From the NCBI GenBank assembly GCA_013204025.1, contig JABMOW010000008.1, positions 1 through 64,000 on the forward strand: 64,000 nucleotides of DNA, written 5' to 3'. Numbering within the stretch: position 1 is the stretch's first letter; each line of letters opens with the position of its first letter. This DNA is from Fidelibacterota bacterium. GTDB lineage: Bacteria; Fidelibacterota; Marinisomatia; SCGC-AAA003-L08; JACNLC01. The translations under genes and the position numbers were made by a program. The notes beneath the pieces were generated by a model. The model did not search any database and was not told where the DNA came from. It saw nothing but the letters and a program-made list of their open reading frames with translations. Below are positions 29,083-37,677 of this stretch, in pieces.

Positions 29083-29283
29083 CGGCTAAATTTAGCCGGT
29101 TTTAAATACGGGGTAAATAACTTTTTCCGTTCATTCGATTGTACATCTATGGACTATCGGCTGATACTCACCTTGGAATTCATCGCGATTTTCATCCATT
29201 ACGCGTGTTAATTTTGCCAATCACCACTGGGAATTATTCGATGTACAAGGTGGGAAATATTTTATAACCTGGAAAGGAAAAAG

Positions 29284-30675
29284 ATGAATCCATGGGATTT
29301 GACCATCAATTTGAAAGATGTAGTTCTGGATATCCTCTATCTCAGCAGCTTTATTTTGATTGGGACAATTTTACGACGATATGTGAAATTTTTTCAAACC
29401 TACTTGGTCCCCAATAATTTTATAGCGGGATTTTTCGCTTTAGTTGTTGGTTCACAGGGATTGGGATGGGTTCACCTGGATCCCGAAAGACTCATCCTAT
29501 ACGTTTATCACTTCCTTGCTCTCACATTTATCGCACTGGGCTTGCGGAAAAGTAAATCCCATTGGGGGCGTGGTCCGTTCAGTAAAAGCATGAGCGCGCT
29601 GTTCTCGTACCTGTTGCAAGCGACAGTTGGATTGAGCGTGGCATTAATCCTGTTTTATACGGTAATGCCGGATATTTTCCCTGGAATCGGTCTGGTGGTT
29701 CCCCTAGGGTTCGGAATGGGACCTGGCCTAGCTGCAACGCTTGCAGGAAGTTGGGAAGAATATGGCTTCATAGGCGGCGCACAAGTGGGTCTCACATTTG
29801 CTACCATCGGATATGCATATGCATTCTTTGTGGGGATCGCTCTCATCCACTGGGGAATTCGGAAGAAAAAGATGTCGGTGATCAAAGATATTGACCATCT
29901 TACTCATGAAATTCGCATCGGCGTTCATAAACGAGGAGAGCTTCCCTCTGCCGGGAATCTCACGATGTACACAGAGGCCATCGAACCGTTGGCATTCCAC
30001 ATGGCTGCCGTGGGATTTATCTACTTACTTACGTACCTGATTGTGAGCAAGGTGACTGGCATGATGTACTCAGTAGGATTAGACCAATTTGTTCCCACGG
30101 TATGGGCCTTTCATTTCGTTGTTGGACTTATGCTGTCGCTATTTATTCGAAAGATCATGGATATGACGGATAAATCTTACCTCATCGATCATGGTCTAAT
30201 GACCCGTGGAATCGGGCTATTTCTGGATTATCTGATAGTGGGGGCTATTGCTGGGATCAGCTTTACTATTATGTCAAAATACTGGCTGCCAATACTCCTC
30301 ATGTCGGTAATTGCCGGCCCCGCAACCCTAGTTATGCTTTACTATTTATCTTACCGCGCATTTACCGATCACCATTTTGAACGGTTCGTTGAACTATTTG
30401 GAGAGATGACAGGCACCATTAATTCAGCATTGGTTCTGTTACGTATTGCAGACCCGGAGTTTGAGACCCCTGTAGCTGAAGATGCGGTAGTGGGGAGCGG
30501 AATTACCCTATTTCTGGGATTCCCATTGCTCTATGCCTTGAACATTCCTTTCGTTCATTTTGGGAATTCCATCCGTGGATATTGGGTCACACTTGGTGTT
30601 CTTCTGGCATATTGGGTGATACTGGCTGTGGTCTGGTATGCGTCCGGATATTTTAGATTTAAAAGGACCGTTTAA
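29284..30675 (+). CDS. GltS-like sodium/glutamate symporter family protein
   Basis: About eleven to twelve membrane segments. VPNNFIAGFFALVVGSQG and the mid-protein GFGMGPGLAATLAGSW correspond to the glycine-rich re-entrant region of the GltS family. SALVLLRIADPEFETPVAEDAV fits the second half of the internal repeat. True GltS proteins are about 400 residues; this one (463) is longer and divergent, so the substrate may be another dicarboxylate or anion. Ribosome site GGAAAGG. It converges on, and overlaps by three bases, the acyltransferase gene on the other strand. Confidence 0.7.
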   Translation: MNPWDLTINLKDVVLDILYLSSFILIGTILRRYVKFFQTYLVPNNFIAGFFALVVGSQGLGWVHLDPERLILYVYHFLALTFIALGLRKSKSHWGRGPFSKSMSALFSYLLQATVGLSVALILFYTVMPDIFPGIGLVVPLGFGMGPGLAATLAGSWEEYGFIGGAQVGLTFATIGYAYAFFVGIALIHWGIRKKKMSVIKDIDHLTHEIRIGVHKRGELPSAGNLTMYTEAIEPLAFHMAAVGFIYLLTYLIVSKVTGMMYSVGLDQFVPTVWAFHFVVGLMLSLFIRKIMDMTDKSYLIDHGLMTRGIGLFLDYLIVGAIAGISFTIMSKYWLPILLMSVIAGPATLVMLYYLSYRAFTDHHFERFVELFGEMTGTINSALVLLRIADPEFETPVAEDAVVGSGITLFLGFPLLYALNIPFVHFGNSIRGYWVTLGVLLAYWVILAVVWYASGYFRFKRTV

Positions 30676-31493
30676 TTTTCTTCTAGATCTGGGGGTAGCC
30701 CCATTTTCTCAGGTTGCTGAAGCAATTCAATGATTGCAGCCGCTAGTTTCCCTCCATGGAACCCATCCACGACACGGTGATCAAATGTACCTGATATTGG
30801 CATGATAGTACGGATGACGATCTTACCATCTCGAACCACTGGTTTTTCTTCTGCTTTTCCCATGATGATCACTGCAGGCAGGTTCGATCCAGGGAATAAT
30901 GCCGCGGTACCGGTAGTAAGTCCATGGGACCCGATATTGGTCAATAATACAGATCCAAATGCATCGTGAGTTAAACCGAAAGACCTGATTTCAAGTCCAA
31001 GCCCAGTGGTCATAAATTTCAGAATATTGAATAATATGTTTCTGAATGGCCAGGGAATGCTCAGCAAAATATGTTTGTTTTGCATCAATTTATTTTCAGA
31101 TCCTTTTCTAGCTTTTTGTGCCCGATCCCGAATTTCGTCGGCAATCTGAAATACTGTCTTTTTATGGGCATTTCGGATTTTGATACTGGTCATTTCACCA
31201 CCGTCACCTGCATTCACAGCTACCATCACGATCACATCTTTATGTGCAATGAGTCTACCGCGACAGACATATGCGTTCATCTCTGGTACATAAAATCCAA
31301 TCGCTCTTGCCAAAGCTGCTGTTGCCAGATGGGTAATTGTGATTCGGTTTTTCATCGCTCGCTGTTCAGCGATATATGCTAGTGCATTTGTCACATCAAT
31401 TTCCATCGTACCATGGGTGCGCCCGTCACGGGGTGGCTTGTATATGGCGGTGGAGATGACCCGCCAGGGAGTATTTAATCTATCCAGGCTCAT
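30672..31493 (-). CDS. Stand-alone 2-oxoacid dehydrogenase E2-type acyltransferase domain
   Basis: Catalytic-domain-only relative of dihydrolipoamide acyltransferases and CAT-like enzymes. The catalytic motif is intact: His239 in GTFDHRVVDGFHGGK. No lipoyl or E1/E3-binding domain is present in its 273 residues, and no E1 or E3 gene is nearby. It may therefore act on a free acyl-CoA or acyl carrier rather than in a pyruvate dehydrogenase complex. Acceptor unknown. Confidence 0.78.
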   Translation of the reverse strand: MSLDRLNTPWRVISTAIYKPPRDGRTHGTMEIDVTNALAYIAEQRAMKNRITITHLATAALARAIGFYVPEMNAYVCRGRLIAHKDVIVMVAVNAGDGGEMTSIKIRNAHKKTVFQIADEIRDRAQKARKGSENKLMQNKHILLSIPWPFRNILFNILKFMTTGLGLEIRSFGLTHDAFGSVLLTNIGSHGLTTGTAALFPGSNLPAVIIMGKAEEKPVVRDGKIVIRTIMPISGTFDHRVVDGFHGGKLAAAIIELLQQPEKMGLPPDLEEN

Positions 31494-31591
31494 TCAGTTA
31501 ATTTCCTTCTTTATTGTGGTGGGTAACTTAATCCCGAACAGATGAAAAATGGAAATTGAGAAAGGTGGGTAACTCGATATCGTATCTAAAA

Positions 31592-31624
31592 TAAAAAAGC
31601 CGCCAGAATGGGAATCCGACGGCT
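31592..31624 (-). terminator. Rho-independent terminator of the nar operon
   Basis: On the minus strand AGCCGTC-GGATTCCCATTCT-GGCGGCT forms a seven-base stem with one G-T-type mismatch, followed directly by TTTTTTAT. It lies about 50 bases past the stop of the last narK gene, in the right orientation to end the narC-G-H-J-I-K-K transcript. Confidence 0.8.
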
Positions 31625-31676
31625 AATTCAATTGATAATTTCTCTTATTGATCAGGAGACATTAAGAACCACCTGA

Positions 31677-33323
31677 TTAGGGATTCTTCACGTACGCATT
31701 GGGACGCATATAAAACCACCAGTTCAACACCAAGCACACGGCATAAAAAATTGCGAAACCATATAAGGCATACTCGGGAGTGGTTGCTTTGATCTGTTCT
31801 CCGAATACCTTTGGGATGATAAACGCACCGTACGCCGCAACAGCGGATGTCCATCCCAGAACTGGACCTGCTTGTTCAGGATTGAAGACTACAGCAATTG
31901 TTCTGAACGTGGATCCATTGCCCACACCGGTTGCCGTAAACAGGATTATGAACAGGATAAAAAACGGTAAAAAGTATTGTTCAGGGGTGGCAGATTGGTA
32001 CGCTGCTGACATGTAATAAGCCACGCCTAAAGCAGAAGCAATCATCACGGCGGATACAAGTTGGGTGATCTTAGCACCGCCTACTTTATCGGAAATCCAA
32101 CCACCAACAGGACGTATCAGCGCACCGATAAAGGGACCCATCCAGGCAAACATGAGAGCGCTGGGTCCGTTAGGATTGATGGCGCTGTGAATGAGCGTAC
32201 CATCCGGTCCGGGGACATGAGTGAATCCGAAGATCACTTTAATCGCAAGGGGAAATGCAGCAGAAAATCCGATGAAAGAACCGAAGGTCATGGTATAGAT
32301 GATGGTCATTGCCCAGGTGTGCTTGTTATCGAAAATTTTGTACTGACGTTTGAGGTTTTCTTTCAATTCCCCGGGGGACAATAATTTCATTAAGAAAACT
32401 GTCATTCCGATAATGATGGGCAAAATAATCCATTTATTTTTCAAAATATTATCGGTGAACCAACTACCTCCTGCCAAGCCGGTAGGGGCTGGGAGGATGA
32501 AATATAAGCCAACAGCGGCAGTAAAAAATCCGATGAGCAGTAAGTAACTGATCTTGGCGAATGCAACAAGCGGATGTCCCGGATTCGGGGTAACCGCTTC
32601 AGTAGCGAGATTGTTCATTTTGGACCATCCAAAATAAGCCAGAGGAACAAGAAATAGAAGCCAGACAAATCCAGCGTTTTGAATCCAGGCATCCGTTCCT
32701 GCGGGAATTTTTCCGATGAGAGTACCACTGGTATTTTCAAGGATCATAGAGTCACCTGAAAGCCCACCAAGCAGTGCAAAGGTCATTACCAATGGAACGA
32801 GAATCTGCATTGTGGTCACACCGAAATTCCCCAGACCTGCATTTAATCCAAGTGACATTCCCTGTACTTTTTTTGGGTAGAAAAAACTGATATTACTCAT
32901 GGAAGAAGCAAAATTTCCACCTCCAAATCCTGATAAGAACGCGAGGATCTGAAATATCCATAATGGTGTACTTTTATCCTGCAGAAAAATCCCTGCTCCC
33001 AGTGCAGGTATCATCAGTAGTGCCGTAGTAAAAAAGATGGTATTTCGTCCTCCGGCTATCCGGATAAAGAACGTACTGGGAATTCGGAGCGTTGCACCTG
33101 TGAGACCAGCGATAGCAGTTAAGGTAAACAGCTCCGATTGTGTGAATGGAAATCCCAGGTTCAGCATTTGAACAGAGATAATTCCCCACATGATCCACAC
33201 AGCAAATCCGATCAACAGACTGGGGATGGATATCCACAGATTTCGGTTGGCGATTCTCTTTCCGGTAGATTCCCAAAATTGAGGATTTTCCACATCCCAT
33301 TTGGTGATATTGGCTTTAGACAT
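31677..33323 (-). CDS. narK: Nitrate/nitrite transporter, E. coli NarK type
   Basis: MFS protein of 548 residues with twelve or more membrane segments. The N-terminus (WDVENPQFWESTGKRIANRNLWIS) closely follows E. coli NarK. The two nitrate-signature motifs are present (FGGGNFASSMSNISFFYP and GVGNGSTFRTIAVVF), as are the substrate-binding arginines in TLRIPSTF and ALIRPVGG. Probable nitrate/nitrite antiporter supplying the cytoplasmic face of NarG and exporting nitrite. Longer than NarK because of an extra segment between helices 6 and 7. Last gene of the operon, followed by a terminator. Confidence 0.92.
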   Translation of the reverse strand: MSKANITKWDVENPQFWESTGKRIANRNLWISIPSLLIGFAVWIMWGIISVQMLNLGFPFTQSELFTLTAIAGLTGATLRIPSTFFIRIAGGRNTIFFTTALLMIPALGAGIFLQDKSTPLWIFQILAFLSGFGGGNFASSMSNISFFYPKKVQGMSLGLNAGLGNFGVTTMQILVPLVMTFALLGGLSGDSMILENTSGTLIGKIPAGTDAWIQNAGFVWLLFLVPLAYFGWSKMNNLATEAVTPNPGHPLVAFAKISYLLLIGFFTAAVGLYFILPAPTGLAGGSWFTDNILKNKWIILPIIIGMTVFLMKLLSPGELKENLKRQYKIFDNKHTWAMTIIYTMTFGSFIGFSAAFPLAIKVIFGFTHVPGPDGTLIHSAINPNGPSALMFAWMGPFIGALIRPVGGWISDKVGGAKITQLVSAVMIASALGVAYYMSAAYQSATPEQYFLPFFILFIILFTATGVGNGSTFRTIAVVFNPEQAGPVLGWTSAVAAYGAFIIPKVFGEQIKATTPEYALYGFAIFYAVCLVLNWWFYMRPNAYVKNP

Positions 33324-33355
33324 TTTTTATCCTTTAATTAAGTAGTTTGGGAATT

Positions 33356-34900
33356 TTATTCTTCAGCAAATGCATTTTTGGGTTCTTCCAGCAAGAATAG
33401 ACAGATGATGAAACTGATAGCGGCACCAGCAGCGATTGTCAGAAAAAACGTTTTTGAATCAACCAATGAAAACAGTACCAGATAAAAGACAGCTCCAACA
33501 TTTCCATAAGCACCAGCCATTCCTGCGATCTGTCCTGTCATACTACGTTTGATCATGGGTATTACGGCGAAAGTAGCGCCCTCAGCTCCCTGAACAAACA
33601 TGGAACATATAACGGTAATGACCACCGATACCACCAGCCACCAAATCCCGTCGAACATGGGTACCAGAGTCTGGACACCATCCAATACGGGACCCCATTT
33701 GCTGATCTGTGCCATACCCAAAAACCCAAGAGTGATACCCACCATGTAGATGAGCATGGTTCTCTTTCGATTTTGCATACTGTCGGAAATCAATCCACCC
33801 AAAGGTCTGGCAAAGAGGTTCACGAAGGCAAAGGAAGCTGCGATCAGTCCCGCAAGTGTGGCGGTCATGATCATGTTTCCTGATGAATTGGTCACATTTG
33901 AAAATGTGGTTTCAAAGAACATGGGCAGCATGGATACCACGGCAAGTTCAGCACCAAAATTGGCAAAGTAAGTGCTGTTTAATGCTGCAACACTTCCCCA
34001 GTGATATTTCTCATGGTCAGGAACGCCCTGCTTTAATACAGGGAGATTTATTTGCAAAACTTTGATCACATGAGCGATATAAATCAACGACAGCACAACA
34101 TAAACACCCATGAGAACATTGTGTGATATCAATGAAATTCCTTCAACGTTCACATTCCCAATCCGCCACGCGAGGATACCCATGGCACCAACCAGCGGGA
34201 ATGACCAAGCCAAGTATTGAATCAGATCGCCATATGAGGAAACCGTCATGGGTTCTGTTTTTTTCGTTTTGTTGATCTGTTTACCGGTGGGGCCATCAGT
34301 AACCAGAAAATAATACATAACTCCATAGACCAGAGACACGAGACCATTCACTGCCAACGCATAACGCCAGGCGTTTCCTCCCAGCCCAAGATAGTCATTA
34401 AAAAAGTGAATCGCCAACCAGGGAAGCGTCATTGCTGCCCATGCTGAACCGAAATTGCCCCACCCAGCATAAAATCCTTCTGCTCTGCCGATCATTTTTG
34501 GAGGGAACCAGTTGGCAACCATTTTAAATCCCACCACAAATCCGGCACCGATAGAACCCAGAATCAAACGAGAGATGAGTAACTGCGTGAATGTATTTCC
34601 AAAAGCAAAGAAGAATACCGGAACCGCCATGGTGATCATCAAACCGGAGAACACGACACGAGGTCCGTATCTATCAATCAGTGCGCCAATAATGATACGA
34701 GCAGGAATTGTAAGCGCAACATTACAAATAGCCAGAACTTTGATATGCTCTTTGGTTAACCAAGCGACATTTTTGAGCATCGTCGTGGCAACAGGCGCCA
34801 TATTGAACCAAACGAAAAAGGTAATGAAAAATGCAATCCAGGTATAATGGAGAACGCGTATCCGCTCCTGGTTAAAATCGATGAGTTCAGGTTTCTTCAT
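33356..34900 (-). CDS. narK: Nitrate transporter, NarK1-like (MFS)
   Basis: 514-residue MFS protein: FITFFVWFNMAPVATTML, DRYGPRVVFSGLM and GFYAGWGNFGSAWAAM are typical of the NarK1/NNP branch thought to take up nitrate with protons, distinct from the antiporter-like NarK encoded next. The pairing of one of each type directly after narI is the arrangement known from Thermus and some denitrifiers. It lies 42 bases after narI, in the same transcript. Confidence 0.88.
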   Translation of the reverse strand: MKKPELIDFNQERIRVLHYTWIAFFITFFVWFNMAPVATTMLKNVAWLTKEHIKVLAICNVALTIPARIIIGALIDRYGPRVVFSGLMITMAVPVFFFAFGNTFTQLLISRLILGSIGAGFVVGFKMVANWFPPKMIGRAEGFYAGWGNFGSAWAAMTLPWLAIHFFNDYLGLGGNAWRYALAVNGLVSLVYGVMYYFLVTDGPTGKQINKTKKTEPMTVSSYGDLIQYLAWSFPLVGAMGILAWRIGNVNVEGISLISHNVLMGVYVVLSLIYIAHVIKVLQINLPVLKQGVPDHEKYHWGSVAALNSTYFANFGAELAVVSMLPMFFETTFSNVTNSSGNMIMTATLAGLIAASFAFVNLFARPLGGLISDSMQNRKRTMLIYMVGITLGFLGMAQISKWGPVLDGVQTLVPMFDGIWWLVVSVVITVICSMFVQGAEGATFAVIPMIKRSMTGQIAGMAGAYGNVGAVFYLVLFSLVDSKTFFLTIAAGAAISFIICLFLLEEPKNAFAEE

Positions 34901-34942
34901 TGTAGATGATCTTCCTTATTATTTCTTTAATTTGATAGCAGT

Positions 34943-35632
34943 TTAAATAAACCGTTTCTTCGGATTCCAATTCCATCTGACCATTTGTGGTTTTCTCCAA
35001 AGATATGGGTTGGGCACAACCAAGATATGAACCAGACGTGAAAATGGAAACAAAAAGAGGGTCAGCCAAGCTCCCATGATGTGCAGTTGGATCATCCACG
35101 GAAGCGGTGCAATAAAGCCAACTTGAGGATCCATCCGTAATAATGACATGAGATAGGGATTAGCAACTGCGGTAAACCATGAACTGCCCCAAGAATTGAA
35201 CACTGCAGTACCCAAACCGGATAATACTTGTATCATGATCAGGGTCAAGACGATCCAGTCCATTCGTGAAGTGACAATTTTAGCTCTGGGATTTGTCCAC
35301 CGGCGAATGAAAATGGCTAACATTCCCATCAGGGTAAAGAGTCCTCCCATAAATGCGCTGATCTCCAGGATGTATAACCGGGTCAGGTCGCTATTCCAGG
35401 ATAAGATGTAAGTCGGTAGCAGGAATGCTACCAGATGTCCAAGAAAGATAAAAATAATTCCAAAATGGAAAGGTACCAACGCCCAAAAGTGGATCCGATT
35501 CTCTAAAAACTGTGACGACAAACTGGAATAGGAGTATCCTCTACGGGTGTACCGGTAAATGGAAAAAAAGATAAATATAAATATGGCGATGTATGGGAAA
35601 ATCCCGTACAATACGAAATTGAAAGTTTTCAT
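34943..35632 (-). CDS. narI: Respiratory nitrate reductase gamma subunit (cytochrome b)
   Basis: Five-helix membrane subunit of 229 residues that oxidises quinol and passes electrons through two b hemes. The four heme ligands are visible as pairs: FHFGIIFIFLGHLVAF and QLHIMGAWLTLFLFPFSRLVH, matching E. coli His56/66 and His187/205. Overlaps narJ by four bases. Confidence 0.94.
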   Translation of the reverse strand: MKTFNFVLYGIFPYIAIFIFIFFSIYRYTRRGYSYSSLSSQFLENRIHFWALVPFHFGIIFIFLGHLVAFLLPTYILSWNSDLTRLYILEISAFMGGLFTLMGMLAIFIRRWTNPRAKIVTSRMDWIVLTLIMIQVLSGLGTAVFNSWGSSWFTAVANPYLMSLLRMDPQVGFIAPLPWMIQLHIMGAWLTLFLFPFSRLVHILVVPNPYLWRKPQMVRWNWNPKKRFI

Positions 35633-36165
35633 TTCATTTCCTCATTATTTGGATATTTTTCAATCAGATAGGTATTGAGTGCCTGAATCGCGGGTCGGTA
35701 TACATTATCTTCGGGCAGGGATTCGGTGATCTTCTTCAATGCCGGAAACAGGTATGACTGAACAAATGACATTGCCTCTTTTTCCTCCAACCTTTCCAGA
35801 ACCTGTAAACAATGGCTGATATGGTCCGGCAATTCGGTGGTTTCCGGGATGCCGTATTTTTTCAGAGATTGTCTCATCTTCACCAGAAATTCACCTCGTT
35901 CATAGCTTTCACCAAACAGATGCCAGCCTAATTCCAGACAAGCAGATGGGTTCATGTCAAACGTATAGGTGAAGGATTCTTCCAGCTTCCAAGAAGCCAT
36001 ACCTTCAATTGTCTCTACAAAATCAGTCAGATGTGCAGATGTTACTTCCGATAGACCCGGAGTACAGGATAATTGACGGGTAGCCGATTTAATCTGGTCA
36101 CCAGGGTAAGAAAAAATCGTCGCAAAACTGTGATGAACAGAAAGTGGCGTGGCTGCTGTTTCCAT
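35629..36165 (-). CDS. narJ: Nitrate reductase assembly chaperone NarJ
   Basis: TorD/NarJ-type all-helical chaperone for insertion of the molybdenum cofactor into NarG. Recognisable segments are FATIFSYPGDQ near the N-terminus, ELGWHLFGESYERGEFLVKM (the NarJ signature) and a helical C-terminus. The ORF extends to 36213, but that overlaps narH by 44 bases. The METAATPL start at 36165 follows the narH stop by four bases and is preceded by AGAGGA, so I prefer it (178 residues). Confidence 0.88.
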   Translation of the reverse strand: METAATPLSVHHSFATIFSYPGDQIKSATRQLSCTPGLSEVTSAHLTDFVETIEGMASWKLEESFTYTFDMNPSACLELGWHLFGESYERGEFLVKMRQSLKKYGIPETTELPDHISHCLQVLERLEEKEAMSFVQSYLFPALKKITESLPEDNVYRPAIQALNTYLIEKYPNNEEMK

Positions 36166-36169
36166 AATC

Positions 36170-37660
36170 CTACAGTCCTCTCGTCGGTTTATCCCGGAAC
36201 CCGAATCCTGCATGTTGTTTGTATTCTAATGGATCGTCCATCATTTCAATGGCTTCTTCACGATGAGCAGGGGGGATGACGAATCTATCTTCAAGGGTTG
36301 CTATTGACGTCAGGTGATAAATTCCTTCCGCTTCTGCTATCGTGCAATCTGCTGCGATCAGCATTTTTTCGGCTGTCTCTTTACTGATATCACCAACTGT
36401 CACTGCGCGGCGCCATGTCCGTACTGCCATTTGTTTTTTTAGTACATATCTCATTTTTTCACCATCACCGGCAGTGAAAAGACTACTGAGGAATTCGATG
36501 GGTACTCGTGCCTGATCGAACTCAGGAAATAACCCTTCTGCCATATTTTTACGTGCTTCACCATCCAGTGATGATATCACCGGTAACATGGGCGGCACAT
36601 AAAACAACATAGGGAATGTCCGATATTCGATATGAGGAGGGAGTGCCATCTTCCACACTTTGACAAATTTATAAACAGGGGATTCCTGCGCGGCTTGGAT
36701 CGTGTGTTCGTGAATGCCGTTCGCTTTCGCCATTTCAATCACCTTAGGATCAAAGGGATCGAGGATCATTTCCCTCTGCGCATTTACCAGTTCCCGATCG
36801 GTTTTGCTTGCCATTTCTTCAATTTTGTCTGCATCATACAGCAAAACACCAAGGTAGCGGATTCTTCCTACACAAGAATGAAAACATGCAGGTGCCTGAC
36901 CCGTTTCTAATCGTGGGAAGCACAAAATGCATTTTTCAGATTTTCCAGAAGTCCAGTTGTAATATGTTTTTTTGTAAGGGCAAGCGGCGACACAGGATCG
37001 CCACCCACGGCATCTTTCCTGATCCACCAAAACGATTCCGTCTTCACCCCGTTTATATAACGCACCTGATGGGCAGGATGCCACACATGCGGGATTCAGA
37101 CAGTGATTACATATCCGTGGAAAGTAGAAAAGTACAAGTCGTTCAATTTCGAATAGTTGCTGTTTTTGCTCTTCTGTCAATGATTCCAGATTGGGATCGT
37201 TTTTCGCATAAAGGGAAGATCCTCCCAGATCATCGTCCCAATTTGGTCCTGATTCAATGTCAATATACTCACCGGTAACCATGGATTTCGGTAGTGCGGT
37301 GGGTTGATCGTCACCTGCCGGGGCGTTGAATAAATTCTGATAATCGTACGTCCAAGGCTCGTAGTAGTCATCCATAGACGGGAGACTGGGATTGTGAAAA
37401 ATATTGGGAATGATTCGTGCCTTGCCCGTGGATTTCAATCTCACGCTGTCACCGTCTTTTTCCCAACCGCCACGATACTTTTCCTGGTCTTCCCATCTTG
37501 TAGGGAACCCTGTACCGGGCTTGGTTTCTACATTATTCCACCACATGTATTCGGTGCCTTTTCTGTCTGTCCAGATGTTCTTACAAGCAACACTACACGT
37601 ATGGCAACCGATGCATTTGTCGAGGTGAAACACCATTGAAATCTGACTGCGAATATTCAT
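36170..37660 (-). CDS. narH: Respiratory nitrate reductase beta subunit (Fe-S)
   Basis: Electron-transfer subunit with three [4Fe-4S] and one [3Fe-4S] cluster. Cysteine groups in order: CIGCHTCSVACKN, CNHCLNPACVASCP, CRGWRSCVAACP (Trp in place of Cys, the known [3Fe-4S] site of NarH) and CILCFPRLETGQAPACFHSC. N-terminus IRSQISMVFHLDKCIGC is standard. 496 residues, full length; no export signal, consistent with a cytoplasmic location. Confidence 0.96.
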   Translation of the reverse strand: MNIRSQISMVFHLDKCIGCHTCSVACKNIWTDRKGTEYMWWNNVETKPGTGFPTRWEDQEKYRGGWEKDGDSVRLKSTGKARIIPNIFHNPSLPSMDDYYEPWTYDYQNLFNAPAGDDQPTALPKSMVTGEYIDIESGPNWDDDLGGSSLYAKNDPNLESLTEEQKQQLFEIERLVLFYFPRICNHCLNPACVASCPSGALYKRGEDGIVLVDQERCRGWRSCVAACPYKKTYYNWTSGKSEKCILCFPRLETGQAPACFHSCVGRIRYLGVLLYDADKIEEMASKTDRELVNAQREMILDPFDPKVIEMAKANGIHEHTIQAAQESPVYKFVKVWKMALPPHIEYRTFPMLFYVPPMLPVISSLDGEARKNMAEGLFPEFDQARVPIEFLSSLFTAGDGEKMRYVLKKQMAVRTWRRAVTVGDISKETAEKMLIAADCTIAEAEGIYHLTSIATLEDRFVIPPAHREEAIEMMDDPLEYKQHAGFGFRDKPTRGL

Positions 37661-37677
37661 TATTGAGTTCCTTTATA

